DNA from: Boudabousia tangfeifanii
GTDB taxonomy: Bacteria > Actinomycetota > Actinomycetes > Actinomycetales > Actinomycetaceae
Assembly: GCF_001856685.1 (NCBI RefSeq)
Contig: NZ_CP017812.1
Location: 2,143,833 to 2,207,832 of the forward strand
Direction of reading: 5' to 3'
DNA length: 64,000 nt
How positions within the stretch are numbered: position 1 is the first letter of the stretch; each line of letters starts with the position of its first letter. Shown here one piece after another: positions 8,619 to 18,343 of the stretch. The translations under genes were made by a program, and so were the position numbers. The notes below the pieces were generated by a model, which had not been told where the DNA came from, searched no databases, and saw nothing but the letters and a program-made list of their open reading frames with translations.

Positions 8619-10007
8619 ATGAATGTGGTGCAACAAATTGAAACCAGGCCAATGACCAAACGCCAGTGGGAACTGGTCGCTTTGGGTGTGGTCGCGAACG
8701 TCGCCGAGTACTTTGACCTGTTTTTGATCGGTTTCGTGGTCGCTTTATTGACTAAGCCGTGGCATTTAACCGGTTTGGAAGCTGGCATCATTTTGACTTG
8801 TTCTGGTTTCGGTACGGTTTTGGGTTCTTGGCTTGGCGGCATGGTGGCTGACCGGGTCGGTCGCAAACGCACTTTCAGCTACTGTGTTCTCACGTTTGTT
8901 GGTTTTACCGCCTTGTCTTTGCTGACCCCAGAGCGTGGCTGGCAAATGTTGGCACTTTCTCGCATTGGAGTGGGTGCGGGGGTGGCCGCTCTAAATATCA
9001 CCACGATTCCTTATGTTCAGGAGTTCATGCCGCGAGCTAAGCGGGGCATGTTCACTGGCCTGGTTTCCGTTTTTATTCCTGCGGGCTTGTTCTTGGGAGC
9101 GGCTGCGCAGCGTTTCTTTAGTGATTCTTTGGGTTGGCGTGGCTTGATTGCTTTGGGGATCATTCCGGTTTTCTTGTTGCTTTGGATTGCCCGGGTGCCT
9201 GAGTCTCCACGTTTCTTGTTGGCTGCTGGCCGAGGGCGGGAAGCCCAGGAGGCCTACGCTTGGGCCATGGAGTTGCCGGTCTCGAAGCTCGCTCCGCTGC
9301 CAGCAAATGCCGAGGGGAAACAGATTTCAACTTTGGCCCAGGCAAGCAAGCCTGATCCGGTATTGAGTTTGGGTGAGTTCTTCCGCGGCTATTGGCGACC
9401 TTATCTAGTGGTCGCGACTGGCTCTTTCTGCTTTATTTTGGGCGTTTTCACCGTCCAGTCATGGGGCCAGTCGTTATTAAGTGAGGCCTTTGGCTATTCC
9501 ACCGTAATGGTGGGCACCATGTTTATGTGGATTTCTGTGGCCGATATTGCTGGGCGCGCTTTTTCTGCTTGGATTTGTGACTACATTGGTCGTAAACGCA
9601 CCATGCTGATTTATGGTCTTTTGGGTGGTTTGGGCGCTTTCATTTGTGCGATTTCGGCGATGCGTGCAGCCGCGGGAGCACACGGCCAGGGCGCTTGGTT
9701 CTACGCGGGTTTGGTCTTGATTTTGGCTTTCGGTGACGGTGCTTTTGGCATTGTGAACCTGTTTGGGGCGGAGCAGTTCCCTACCCCGGTGCGTGGTCGC
9801 GGCCTTGGTTTGGGTTATGGCACTGGGGCGATTGCCAAGATTATTGGTCCGGCTTTGGTTGGCCTCTTGTTGGGCCCAGCCGCTTTGCATGGCGAGATTT
9901 CCCTGTCGGCAGTAGTGCCTGCCTTGTGGGTTTTCGGGGTGCTGCTCGTCCTCGGCGGGTTGATTTACCAGTTCGCTACGGAAACTGCCCGCGATCCCTT
10001 GAGCTAG
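8619..10007 (+). CDS. MFS transporter, metabolite:H+ symporter-like
   Basis: About 462 residues with the alternating hydrophobic pattern of 12 membrane segments. The signature loop DRVGRKRT lies between segments 2 and 3. The second-half equivalent CDYIGRKRT lies between segments 8 and 9. These are the GxxxDRxGRR-type motifs of the sugar/aromatic-acid porter families. I start at the ATG at 8619; an upstream GTG at 8559 and a downstream ATG at 8652 are alternatives, and no strong ribosome-binding site decides. Substrate cannot be told from the sequence. It is not obviously part of the copper genes that follow 120 bp later. Confidence 0.85.
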   Translation: MNVVQQIETRPMTKRQWELVALGVVANVAEYFDLFLIGFVVALLTKPWHLTGLEAGIILTCSGFGTVLGSWLGGMVADRVGRKRTFSYCVLTFVGFTALSLLTPERGWQMLALSRIGVGAGVAALNITTIPYVQEFMPRAKRGMFTGLVSVFIPAGLFLGAAAQRFFSDSLGWRGLIALGIIPVFLLLWIARVPESPRFLLAAGRGREAQEAYAWAMELPVSKLAPLPANAEGKQISTLAQASKPDPVLSLGEFFRGYWRPYLVVATGSFCFILGVFTVQSWGQSLLSEAFGYSTVMVGTMFMWISVADIAGRAFSAWICDYIGRKRTMLIYGLLGGLGAFICAISAMRAAAGAHGQGAWFYAGLVLILAFGDGAFGIVNLFGAEQFPTPVRGRGLGLGYGTGAIAKIIGPALVGLLLGPAALHGEISLSAVVPALWVFGVLLVLGGLIYQFATETARDPLS

Positions 10008-10126
10008 CAATAAAATCTAAGATCCGTTCCTATTCCCGACTGTTGCCATCAGCGAAACTACTAGTTCTTCTGGCTGGGTAACGGTATAAAGAGATAAAGA
10101 TAGTTTTATTTGAAAGTTGGTTTGCG

Positions 10127-10480
10127 ATGAGTTCTTTTGATCGTACTGTTGAGCTTGATGTTCCAGGGATGACCTGCAACAACTGTGTTTCTCACGTCCG
10201 CACCGAGTTGGAAGCTTTGCCTGAAGTTAACAATGTGGAAGTTATTTTGCGTTCCGAGGGCGTTTCTTTGGTGACCGTGCACATTAACGCCCCAATTTCT
10301 GATGATGCTTTGCGCGCCGCTGTGGATGAGGCCGGCTATGACGTCAACGAGATCCGTCGTGACGATGTGGCTGGGATTGCTCCTGAAGGTCGCGAAACCA
10401 TGCGTTTGTCTGATGTGAACGCCACTGGTGAAAAGGGTTCGGGCGAGGGCGGCTGTGGCTGCGGTTGCGGCTGCAAGTAA
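10127..10480 (+). CDS. copZ: CopZ-like copper chaperone with a Cys-rich C-terminal tail
   Basis: 117 residues. An HMA (ferredoxin-like) domain occupies about residues 5-72, with the metal-binding GMTCNNC motif at about 14-20 and the usual ADEAGYDV-like end (VDEAGYDV). Family members bind Cu(I) and hand it to a CopA ATPase. Residues 73-105 are a linker, and the protein ends in an alternating Gly-Cys tail with four Cys residues and a final Lys. Such a tail could bind extra metal; I do not know it as a standard CopZ feature. The copA gene follows 134 bp downstream and lacks an N-terminal HMA domain, so this chaperone may supply that function. A hairpin separates the two genes. Confidence 0.88.
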   Translation: MSSFDRTVELDVPGMTCNNCVSHVRTELEALPEVNNVEVILRSEGVSLVTVHINAPISDDALRAAVDEAGYDVNEIRRDDVAGIAPEGRETMRLSDVNATGEKGSGEGGCGCGCGCK

Positions 10481-10521
10481 GTAGGCGTCCGTTTTCGGCC
10501 TCGGCCAGTAAGTTTTGTTGA

Positions 10522-10555
10522 AAACTGCAGCTATCACTCGTGGTGGCTGCAGTTT
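10522..10555 (+). terminator. Hairpin between copZ and copA (terminator or attenuator)
   Basis: Two 10-bp perfect arms (AAACTGCAGC at 10522-10531, GCTGCAGTTT at 10546-10555) flank a 14-nt loop. A T-rich stretch follows, including a run of six T at about 10566-10571. It would partly terminate copZ transcripts and make the chaperone more abundant than the pump. Confidence 0.6.
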
Positions 10556-10614
10556 CTTTATTCCTATTTTTTGGTTTTGATCCCTTTGTGGGGTTTTGGG
10601 GAAAGTAGTTTTTG

Positions 10615-13167
10615 ATGGCTAAAGCAGCTGAGTCTTTTCAGGCTCGCATTATTGTGGCCCTTGTTTTCGGCATTCCGGTTTCTTTGATTTCGATGATTCC
10701 GGCTCTGCAATTTTCGCACTGGCAGTGGGTGGTAGCTTTCTTGTCGCTACCGGTGGTGGTGTGGGCGGCAGCTCCCTTCCATCTGGGTGCGGCTAAAGCG
10801 CTTCGTTATGGTTCTTTCACCATGGACACGCTGGTGTCGATGGGCGTGCTGGCAGCTTCGCTTTGGTCTTGGTTCGTGCTGTTGTTCGGCAATGACTCTC
10901 AGCATGTTTATTTTGATGGGGCGACCATGGTGGTGGCCTTCTTGTTGATTGGTCGTCTGGCGGAGGCCCGCGCCAAGAGCACTGCGGGTTCGGCTTTGCG
11001 CGCGCTGCTCGATATGGGTGCGAAGCAGGCTACTTTGCTGACCGAGGACGCTTCAGGCCAGCAGGTCGAAACGGTAATTCCTGCCGCCGACTTGAAGGTG
11101 GGCGATGTTTTTAAGGTTCGTCCAGGTGAAAAGTTGGCCACTGATGGTCAGATCCTTGCCGGCTATTCTTCGATTGATGAGTCTTTGCTGACGGGTGAGC
11201 CGGTCCCGGTGGAGGTTGCTCCGGGCGACCAGGTTACGGGTGCCACCATTAATGGCGAAGGTGTTTTGCAGGTGCGGGCCACCCGAGTGGGTGCGGATAC
11301 GACTTTGGCTCAGATTGGTCAGATGGTGGCGAAAGCGCAGGCTGGTAAAGCACCGGTGCAGCGTTTGGCCGACAAGGTCGCATCCATTTTTGTTCCGGCG
11401 GTTCTAACTTTGAGTGTTTTGACTTTTGCCGGCTGGATGATTGCTGGTTATGGTTCAAATGTGGCTTTTACTGCCGCTGTTTCGGTGCTAGTGGTGGCTT
11501 GCCCTTGCGCGTTGGGTTTGGCTACTCCGATGGCACTTTTGGTGGGTTCGTCACGTGCTGCCCAGATGGGAATTTTGCTGAAGGGCCCGCAGGTGCTAGA
11601 AACTACCCGCCAGATTGACACCATGTTGCTAGATAAAACTGGCACTATCACGGTTGGTAAGTTGTCGGTAATGGCTGAGGGGATGCGTTTGGACCCGGCC
11701 TCGGGTCTAGATGAGAAGCAGGCTTGGTGTTTGCTAGCTAGCGCGGAAAGTAGCTCTGAGCATCCGGTGGCGAAAGCCGTGGTAGCTGCCGCTCAGGCTG
11801 ATGGCGTCGAAGTTAGCACTCCGAAGCGTTTTTGGAACGTGCCGGGTCGCGGCGTGATTGCTTTGCACCCAAATGATCAGCAACAGGTAGTGATTGTGGG
11901 TCGTCCTCAGTGGGTGGCACAGTTGGCTGGGACTGATCACGAAACTGGTCAGGAACTGGTTTTGCCAGAGTTTGAACAGTTAACCCTTTCGCAGGGCGCC
12001 ACTTTATTGCGTGGTGCGACTGCCACTTTAACCCCCGATTTTTGGTCTGCCGAGGGCGGGGCAACCCAGGCAGCCAACGGCGATGCTGCTCAGTCCTTAA
12101 CGGCTGTTTCAAAATCTTCGACCCTTTCGGTCGACGATGGCCAGCAGACTGCCGAGGAGCTTTCTGCAGAAACTGCCCAGCAGCTGGCTCCGCCGGCAAA
12201 GCTGGCAGTACAGCTAGCCATTAGTGGCATGAGTTGTGCGGCTTGTGTGCGCCGAGTGGAACGACGGTTGGGCAAACTGGATGGGGTTAGCGCGGAAGTT
12301 AACTTGGCAACCGAATCGGCTATGATCGAGGCCCCTGAGGGCACTGATCCGCAGTCGCTGGTGGAGGCAGTGAAGCAGGCCGGTTATGACGCGACTTTGA
12401 CTTCTGTTTCCGACTCATCCACTGCGGCGTCCTCGGATAGCCAGACTAAGGCAGATAGCGTCAACTTGGACAACTCCCCTATGGGTGAGTCTGTGACCGG
12501 CACGGAGGATTCTCAAGCTACTGGTGCCAGCGAGTCCGATTTGGCGACTAACTTGCCGACCCGTTCTGCGGACCAGGTCTTGACGGCTTTGAGCCAGGTT
12601 ACCGAATTCGCTTCGGTGGCCTTGTCCGATACGGTGAAGCCTTCAAGTGCAAAGGCGATTGCTGAGCTGAAGGATCAGGGCATTACCCCGGTTTTGCTCA
12701 CTGGCGACAACTTGCAGGCCGCCCAACATGTGGCTGCCCAAGTGGGCATCGACCAGGTTATCGCTGGAGTGCTTCCAGCCCAAAAGCAGGAGGAAGTTAA
12801 TAAGCTCCAGCAGGCAGGCAAGACCGTGGCGATGGTCGGCGATGGCGTAAACGATGCGGCAGCTCTGGCCCAGGCGGGCACCCAGGGTCTTGGTTTTGCC
12901 ATGGGCTCGGGCACCGACGTGGCGATCGAAGCTGCAGACATTACCTTGGTGCGTTCAGATTTATTGGCCGCCCCGGCTGCAATTCGAGTTTCTCGCGCTA
13001 CCTTGCGCAACATTAAGGAAAATCTGGCGTGGGCTTTCGGTTATAACCTGATCGCTTTGCCACTGGCAGTCAGCGGTTTAATGAACCCAATGATTGCGGG
13101 GGCTTGCATGGCCTTCTCGTCAGTGGCGGTAGTTTTGAACGCACTACGATTGCGTCGAGTTAGTTAG
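10615..13167 (+). CDS. copA: P1B-type copper-exporting ATPase with an internal (not N-terminal) HMA domain
   Basis: About 850 residues. The ATG at 10615 is preferred over the adjacent TTG, with GGGAAAG upstream. All P1B ATPase motifs are present: Cys-Pro-Cys at 296-298 in the membrane, phosphorylated Asp340 in DKTGT, His383-Pro384 of the ATP-binding domain, GRGV after it, and GDGVND at about 742-747. The protein begins directly at the first membrane segment, so the usual N-terminal HMA domain is missing. Instead an HMA domain (GMSCAAC, Cys541 and Cys544, ending near residue 598 with KQAGYDA) sits between the ATP-binding core (VGRPQW, about 429) and the return into the P-domain (LSDTVKPSS, about 670). 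Ser/Thr/Ala-rich linkers flank it. The frame is intact throughout. Cu(I) efflux is the expected role. Confidence 0.92.
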   Translation: MAKAAESFQARIIVALVFGIPVSLISMIPALQFSHWQWVVAFLSLPVVVWAAAPFHLGAAKALRYGSFTMDTLVSMGVLAASLWSWFVLLFGNDSQHVYFDGATMVVAFLLIGRLAEARAKSTAGSALRALLDMGAKQATLLTEDASGQQVETVIPAADLKVGDVFKVRPGEKLATDGQILAGYSSIDESLLTGEPVPVEVAPGDQVTGATINGEGVLQVRATRVGADTTLAQIGQMVAKAQAGKAPVQRLADKVASIFVPAVLTLSVLTFAGWMIAGYGSNVAFTAAVSVLVVACPCALGLATPMALLVGSSRAAQMGILLKGPQVLETTRQIDTMLLDKTGTITVGKLSVMAEGMRLDPASGLDEKQAWCLLASAESSSEHPVAKAVVAAAQADGVEVSTPKRFWNVPGRGVIALHPNDQQQVVIVGRPQWVAQLAGTDHETGQELVLPEFEQLTLSQGATLLRGATATLTPDFWSAEGGATQAANGDAAQSLTAVSKSSTLSVDDGQQTAEELSAETAQQLAPPAKLAVQLAISGMSCAACVRRVERRLGKLDGVSAEVNLATESAMIEAPEGTDPQSLVEAVKQAGYDATLTSVSDSSTAASSDSQTKADSVNLDNSPMGESVTGTEDSQATGASESDLATNLPTRSADQVLTALSQVTEFASVALSDTVKPSSAKAIAELKDQGITPVLLTGDNLQAAQHVAAQVGIDQVIAGVLPAQKQEEVNKLQQAGKTVAMVGDGVNDAAALAQAGTQGLGFAMGSGTDVAIEAADITLVRSDLLAAPAAIRVSRATLRNIKENLAWAFGYNLIALPLAVSGLMNPMIAGACMAFSSVAVVLNALRLRRVS

Positions 13168-14097
13168 CCGCACTAGCCGGTGTAGTAACCAACCTAAATG
13201 CTCACCCCGGGTCCACATCACCATATGATCTGATTTGATCACCTGCACAATGTGGGTTTTCCCGGGGTTGAGTGCCATTCGGCGACTTTGTAGCGCCACC
13301 CACCAGCGTTGTAACGCACTCGAAAGGTGAGTGCGTCCGGGGGCAACTACCACCCAGACTGGCATGGTAAGGGGATGGGTCGACACCATGTCTTGTACTT
13401 TCGAAACCCATGATTGTTCTTGGGTAATCTCCCCTAGCGCCTGCCACATGCCGTTGGGGTGCTGGTAGTATTGCAAAACTTTTTGGATGGTTTCGGGGTC
13501 CTCCCCGCGAATCTGGCAAACTCGTTTCATTACGATCTTGCCGAGGGCGATTGCCGCTTTCGGTGGCAACTGGGTGGCCCAGCGAGCCAAGAGGCTGGGC
13601 CCAACCGTTTTGAACTGGGCTGGACTGCGCGGCGGCTTGCCATTTAGGCCGATTGGGGAAGAACCGTCAATCAAAACTAGTTGGGCCACCAGTTCAGGGT
13701 GAAGTCGTGCCAATCCTTCGACCAGTATCGCGCCTACAGAATGTCCCACAAGGATAACTGGCTTGCCTTGGCCGGCTGCTTCGACGTGGCGACGCACGTG
13801 CATCAGTTCAGCTTCCCAAGGTCCCATGACTGCGCCGCGCCATTTTTCGGGGATCGGCCATGGTTTCGGGATGCATTTGCCGCAGAGGGGAACTCGTTCC
13901 ACGAAGGTGATTTGGGGAAGATCGCTGGGTTTATGACCGCTTTGTTCCTCGGTGTTGAGTTTTTGGCCGTAAGCGTCCTCGGTAAGCAAATCGGTGATGC
14001 TCACCCCATAGATTTGGGCGATCGCGCGCAGAGTTGGCTCCCATTCTGGGCGGTGTACGGTTAAACCGCCTACCAGCACGATCGGTGTGGACATCAT
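13144..14097 (-). CDS. Alpha/beta hydrolase
   Basis: About 317 residues. The start is the ATG at 14097, which overlaps the upstream stop codon as ATGA; a longer open frame upstream is only read-through of the neighbouring gene in another frame. The fold is recognised from [11 protein letters not shown] at the start, the nucleophile elbow VGHSVGA at about residues 116-122, LVLIDGSSP shortly after, a late acid in the [11 protein letters not shown] region and a C-terminal SDHMVMW that supplies the His. Substrate is unknown. Its 3' end overlaps that of copA by 24 bp (convergent). It is coupled to the DUF998-like gene. Confidence 0.82.
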   Translation of the reverse strand: MMSTPIVLVGGLTVHRPEWEPTLRAIAQIYGVSITDLLTEDAYGQKLNTEEQSGHKPSDLPQITFVERVPLCGKCIPKPWPIPEKWRGAVMGPWEAELMHVRRHVEAAGQGKPVILVGHSVGAILVEGLARLHPELVAQLVLIDGSSPIGLNGKPPRSPAQFKTVGPSLLARWATQLPPKAAIALGKIVMKRVCQIRGEDPETIQKVLQYYQHPNGMWQALGEITQEQSWVSKVQDMVSTHPLTMPVWVVVAPGRTHLSSALQRWWVALQSRRMALNPGKTHIVQVIKSDHMVMWTRGEHLGWLLHRLVRLTNSTQS

Positions 14098-14798
14098 TGC
14101 ACCCTTCGATAATCGGGCCCGCTGATTTGGCCGGCCCACAAGAGTAGGTTCGCTGCCCAGAATAGAATGGCGGGCTGTTGCCAGGCTCCGACGGGAGCAT
14201 TTGGGATGATGGCGGCAATAGCGACGGCAGCATTGATCCCGACGCCGACTAGCGCCACAGCCCTTCTCCCGGGGAGTTCTTTTCGATCCCAAGCAGTGAC
14301 TGCTAATGCCCACAATATCGCGATTTGCGCCAAGCTGGAAGTGATTTCGTGAACTGTGTCGGTAAAGGGTCGGGAAAGGTCAAAAAGGGTGGCGCTGCAA
14401 CCGACCTCCAATTGGGGGCTGCAGCTCATAGGGAACAGGCAGTCGAGGATAGTGAAAATCCCAAAAAAGATTAGGGCGAGGCCACGTCTCCGCACTGCCC
14501 GGCGGGAAATGGACCAGATGATAAATCCGGCCACTAGTGAGCTAAGACCAGCTTGAAAGTCGAGGACCCGGAAAATTCCTGAGTGTGGACGCGAGAGGGC
14601 CGAAAGTTCGGACATGAAGGCTTGCTTATTGGCCATGATTTGCCAGTCAAAAATCCAGCCAGCAAGCCAACCACAGTAGCTAATGGCCGCAATAACTAGG
14701 GCTACTGCCGCAACTTTTCGGGCCCCACGGTAGCGCCCTAACGGATAGGGGTAGTCGCTTATTTGACGCGCTTTTTGGCTGCTCGTTCTTGCCGCCAT
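14094..14798 (-). CDS. DUF998-like integral membrane protein
   Basis: 234 residues with about six hydrophobic segments. The organisation and length fit the DUF998 family: a first segment with AISYCGWLAGWIFDW, then a central MSCSPQLEVGC-type luminal loop, then HEITSSLAQIA. The function of the family is not established. The ATG at 14798 makes a 40-bp overlap with the DedA gene upstream; a start slightly further in is possible because no clear ribosome-binding site precedes it. It is coupled by ATGA to the hydrolase gene downstream. Confidence 0.65.
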   Translation of the reverse strand: MAARTSSQKARQISDYPYPLGRYRGARKVAAVALVIAAISYCGWLAGWIFDWQIMANKQAFMSELSALSRPHSGIFRVLDFQAGLSSLVAGFIIWSISRRAVRRRGLALIFFGIFTILDCLFPMSCSPQLEVGCSATLFDLSRPFTDTVHEITSSLAQIAILWALAVTAWDRKELPGRRAVALVGVGINAAVAIAAIIPNAPVGAWQQPAILFWAANLLLWAGQISGPDYRRVQ

Positions 14799-15508
14799 GT
14801 TTTCAACTTTTGGGTAAAGACGGGGGTGGCTTTAATCAAGAGTGGCAGGATCGAAATCAGCACGATGATGATGGCGAGGATGTCCACGTTTTCACGAATG
14901 AAGGTGATTGATCCCAGTTGCGAGCCGAGGAAGGTGACACCCATGCCCCAAAGGAAGGCACCGGTGATATCCCAGCGGAGGAAGTGGGTGTACTTGTAAC
15001 CGGCAATGCCTGCCGCTAGTGGCACATAGGTGCGCACGAGGGGGACGAAACGCGCAAGGATTAGCGCTGGCCCGCCGTGCTTTTCAAAGAATCCTTCGGC
15101 AGCTTCTAGGTATTCCGTTTTGAGGATTTTAGCGTCTGGCGAGAAGAGTCTGCGCCCAAATTTGTAGCCGAGGAAGTAACCTACTTGGTCTCCACAAAAA
15201 GCGGAGAGGAAGATGAGGAACATCAACAGCCAAAGGTTTAGTCCCAGCTGCGAGTGTAGTAGACCGGCGGTGAAAATCAGAGAGTCGCCAGGCAGGAAGG
15301 GGAAAAGCACACCCGATTCGATGAAGACGATCAGGCAGGTGATGGCTAATACCCACGGGCCGAGGGCGATCAGCATTTCGTCAACATTGCGGAAGTAGTA
15401 AACAATGTCGCCGAAAAAGCTCCCGGGCATGAGGTTGGGAGCAAGGGTCGTCCATGCGGTGAAAATCTGGTTTATCATCGCCTCTACTTTAGCGAAAATA
15501 CCTGTCAT
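14759..15508 (-). CDS. DedA family membrane protein (VTT domain)
   Basis: 249 residues. Family features: a long amphipathic first helix, then FIESGVLFPFLPGDSLIF and the conserved block with GYFLGYKFGRR. These are followed by the FxRFxPxxRTxxPxxAG signature (ARFVPLVRTYVPLAAG). DedA proteins are polytopic and several act as transporters of undecaprenyl phosphate or other lipids, which is relevant to envelope recycling. The ATG at 15508 is the longest start; an ATG at 15478 preceded closely by AGAGG is an alternative. First gene of a three-gene minus-strand operon with the DUF998-like protein and hydrolase. Confidence 0.9.
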   Translation of the reverse strand: MTGIFAKVEAMINQIFTAWTTLAPNLMPGSFFGDIVYYFRNVDEMLIALGPWVLAITCLIVFIESGVLFPFLPGDSLIFTAGLLHSQLGLNLWLLMFLIFLSAFCGDQVGYFLGYKFGRRLFSPDAKILKTEYLEAAEGFFEKHGGPALILARFVPLVRTYVPLAAGIAGYKYTHFLRWDITGAFLWGMGVTFLGSQLGSITFIRENVDILAIIIVLISILPLLIKATPVFTQKLKTWRQERAAKKRVK

Positions 15509-15568
15509 TTAGAGCTTAAACGCGGAAAATGTGGGAGGCGGCATTTAATCTAGCCTAAACTGGTCTGT

Positions 15569-18343
15569 ATGAGCCGAGCCGATTCTCCCGTGGAGCAACC
15601 CGAGTTGTTGCCCCTTTTGGCTCCATCCAACCCTGTGTTGGTGGTAGACGCTCCCCTGTCCCCGGTTCATCGTCCCGATAATCTTTGGTGGTCGGCACTT
15701 GATGTGGTGGGGATTTTTTTGGTTTTATGGGCGGCTCGTTGGGGTGATGGGTCGGCCGCTACGATGGCTCGCGAAGCCTTCTTTGCCTCTCTGCCAGATA
15801 GTAGTCCTAAGCTAGCTTTTCCTTCAGTCCTCATCGAGACTCTGGTATTCCTCTTGGTCACCTTGTTGCTGATGGTGCCTTTGGTTTGGCGTCGTCGTTG
15901 GTCTTTGCTGGCCGAGGGCGCTGCCGCCCTCGTTTTTGGCATTGTGCTGGTGGGGGTGTTTACTGAACTTTTGCCGTTGATTGCTCCGGCTTCTTGGTCT
16001 GCGTTGGTATTTACCCGTTTGGGTGAGGCGCAAGTTCCGGTGAACTTTGTGGTGGCGGCTCTGGTGGCTTTTTTGGCGGCCTTAAGTGGTCGTATTTCGG
16101 GTCGTCTTGAGCGCTGGTCTTGGCTCGGTTTAGCCGTGGCTGGTTTGTTCCCCGTTTTAAGTGGCGTCATGGGCTTCCCGGGAGCCATTTTGTCTTTCGT
16201 TTTGGGACATCTTTCGGCACGGTTGACTCGCTTTTTGGTGGGCGCCGATACCGCTCAAGCTTCTGGTGTCGACTTGGTGGAGGCAATTGTCCGTGCCGGC
16301 ATTAATCCCGTGCGCGTCGTGCGCTCTGCCCCTAATTTTTCTCCTGAGAAAGAGCACTCTTTCGCTCCCAAGGTCAACTTGGTAAACTACTCTGGCAGTT
16401 CCAGAGTGGTTAGAAATTGGTTGAAAACTTGGAAATGCCCGTGGGGTCGTAAACGATTGAGCGCCCCTTTTGATTGGGAAGTTTATTTGGTTACCACCCC
16501 AGCCCAATCGCACGAGTCCTCCCTAGCTAAAATGATTTCTCATCAAGCAGAGACTTTGCTTGCTGACCCTGATTTCCTAGATCCTAGGCAGATTCTGCGT
16601 CCCACTTTGGTGCGGGTCAATCCTGATTTGAAAGAAGTTGCGAACCCCACTCACCTGTTACAGTTGGCCGCCCAAATGCCGCCCGTTTCTTTAACTGGCC
16701 GCACTGGCCGTAACTATTTTGTTTGGGATGCTTCTGGCCGCACTTATTCTTTGACCGTGCTCGATCCTTTGCAGCGGCTTTGGACTTTGCTGTTGGATTT
16801 TTTGAAAGATTTGCGTTTCCGCGGTTTGGATCGTGCTTCGGCAACTTCGGTACGCGGTGCTCTTGAGCGTGGAGCTTTAGCGCAAATGTTGGCAGCTAAA
16901 GCTCAGGTCGGCATGTGCGAGTTCACGGCTATCAGTCAAACCGAGGACTCTTTGGTGGTGCTTTCGCAAGTGACTGAGTCTTTGCGTCCTTGGTCGCAGA
17001 TCCCTTCCGAAGATTTTTCTGATGCCATGTTGTTGGATGCGTGGGAGCAGCTTTTGCGAGCTCACCGGGTGGGTTTGGCCCATCACGGGATTGATGCGCA
17101 GGCTTTGGCTTTTAACCCATCAGGTCAGGCTCGCTTGGGGGTTTGGCGCGATGCCGAGACTTCCGCCAATGAGCTTGGCCAGTTGGTCGATCTGGCGCAA
17201 ATGTTGACTTTGCAGGCTTTGAAAGTTGGCGCCCCTCGCGCGGTGAGTCTTGCCGAGTCCGTCCTCGGCAAGCAACTTTTGACTCGGGTGGAGAAGGTGT
17301 TGCAGCCGGTGGCACTTTCGAAGTCGTTGCGAGCCGAAGCGAAGGCGGCGGGGATTTTGCCGCAGCTACAGAAGTGTTTATCTTCCGAGGACGAGTTGGA
17401 CGATACGGCACAGGTCGAGTTGCGTTCTTACTCCCCCAAGACGGTACTTTCTACCATTTTGGCGCTAGTGGTAGTGGTGGTCGTTTTTGGCTCTCTCAGT
17501 TTCGACCAAGTCGCGGCGGCCATGACCGGGGCGAATCCTTGGTGGCTGTTAGCAGCTTTTGGTTTCTCCTTACTAATGTTTATTGGCTCGGCCATCCCCT
17601 TGCAAGCTTTTGTTCCCGAAAAACTTGGTTTAGGTGAGAGCACTTTGGTGCAGGTGGCCGGTTCCGTGGTGGCCTTGGTAGCACCTGCGGGGATTGGTCC
17701 GGCGGCACTGAATCTTCGTTTCTTGTCGCGTAAAAAGGTGCCAACTCGGGTGGCTGTGGCGACGGTTGCCCTGATTCAGGTGGAGCAGTTCGTGGTGACG
17801 ATTGTGCTCCTAGTTTTGGTGACTTTGTTGACGGGTCAGCAGGGTGCTCTGGTGATGCCTTCGGCGAATGTGCTGTGGGGTGGCGGCCTGATCCTGATTG
17901 CGCTTTTGGGTCTGACCTTTATTGGTCCGGTGCGAGGCTGGTTGTGGGAAAAAATTAAGCCAACTTGGGAGCAGATTTGGCCGCGTCTTCTTTGGTTGGG
18001 TTCTCATCCTGGCCGGGTAGCTTACGGGGTTTTCGGTTCAGTGTTGATTACCGTGGCAGCGGTAGCTTCTTTCGGTTCGGCTTTGGCTGCTTTTGGCTAC
18101 AGTTTGGATCCGGCATTGTTGGCTATCACTTATTTGGTTTCTAATTCGGCGGGCGCTTTGATTCCCACTCCTGGTGGGGTTGGCCCGGTGGAAGCAGCTT
18201 TGAGTTTAGGTTTGCGTGCTGCGGGGATTCCGGCCTCGGTGGCAGTTTCTACCGCCTTGTTGTTCCGTCTGGTAACTTTCTGGGCACGTTTACCTTTGGG
18301 TTGGCTGGCTCTTAAATTCTTACAGAAACGAGGCACTTTATGA
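15569..18343 (+). CDS. Fusion of membrane domain, degenerate kinase-like domain and LPG-synthase-type flippase
   Basis: 924 residues in three parts. Residues about 30-220 hold roughly six membrane segments. Residues about 280-600 are soluble and resemble a degenerate protein or small-molecule kinase: an HxGxxxxALxFN segment (HHGIDAQALAFN) stands where a catalytic loop is expected, but the catalytic Asp and a DFG motif are not clear, so a pseudokinase is likely. Residues about 625-915 hold seven or so membrane segments with LVAPAGIGPAALNLRF and LIPTPGGVGPVEAALS, diagnostic of the MprF/LPG synthase transmembrane (flippase-like) family. The lipid carried is unknown. The stop overlaps the next ATG (ATGA), so it is coupled to two fluoride-channel genes. 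Confidence 0.82.
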   Translation: MSRADSPVEQPELLPLLAPSNPVLVVDAPLSPVHRPDNLWWSALDVVGIFLVLWAARWGDGSAATMAREAFFASLPDSSPKLAFPSVLIETLVFLLVTLLLMVPLVWRRRWSLLAEGAAALVFGIVLVGVFTELLPLIAPASWSALVFTRLGEAQVPVNFVVAALVAFLAALSGRISGRLERWSWLGLAVAGLFPVLSGVMGFPGAILSFVLGHLSARLTRFLVGADTAQASGVDLVEAIVRAGINPVRVVRSAPNFSPEKEHSFAPKVNLVNYSGSSRVVRNWLKTWKCPWGRKRLSAPFDWEVYLVTTPAQSHESSLAKMISHQAETLLADPDFLDPRQILRPTLVRVNPDLKEVANPTHLLQLAAQMPPVSLTGRTGRNYFVWDASGRTYSLTVLDPLQRLWTLLLDFLKDLRFRGLDRASATSVRGALERGALAQMLAAKAQVGMCEFTAISQTEDSLVVLSQVTESLRPWSQIPSEDFSDAMLLDAWEQLLRAHRVGLAHHGIDAQALAFNPSGQARLGVWRDAETSANELGQLVDLAQMLTLQALKVGAPRAVSLAESVLGKQLLTRVEKVLQPVALSKSLRAEAKAAGILPQLQKCLSSEDELDDTAQVELRSYSPKTVLSTILALVVVVVVFGSLSFDQVAAAMTGANPWWLLAAFGFSLLMFIGSAIPLQAFVPEKLGLGESTLVQVAGSVVALVAPAGIGPAALNLRFLSRKKVPTRVAVATVALIQVEQFVVTIVLLVLVTLLTGQQGALVMPSANVLWGGGLILIALLGLTFIGPVRGWLWEKIKPTWEQIWPRLLWLGSHPGRVAYGVFGSVLITVAAVASFGSALAAFGYSLDPALLAITYLVSNSAGALIPTPGGVGPVEAALSLGLRAAGIPASVAVSTALLFRLVTFWARLPLGWLALKFLQKRGTL

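Noticed and set aside
9160..10010. Antisense frames over the MFS gene
   Set aside because: No start signals or family features; typical shadows of a coding strand with biased third positions.
14098..14313. 72-residue N-terminal extension of the alpha/beta hydrolase
   Set aside because: It is Arg/Cys-rich, overlaps the DUF998-like gene in another frame, and the ATGA start at 14097 fits the family.
15509..15568. Fluoride riboswitch before the FluC operon
   Set aside because: The 60-bp gap is too short and the conserved pseudoknot sequence is not visible.
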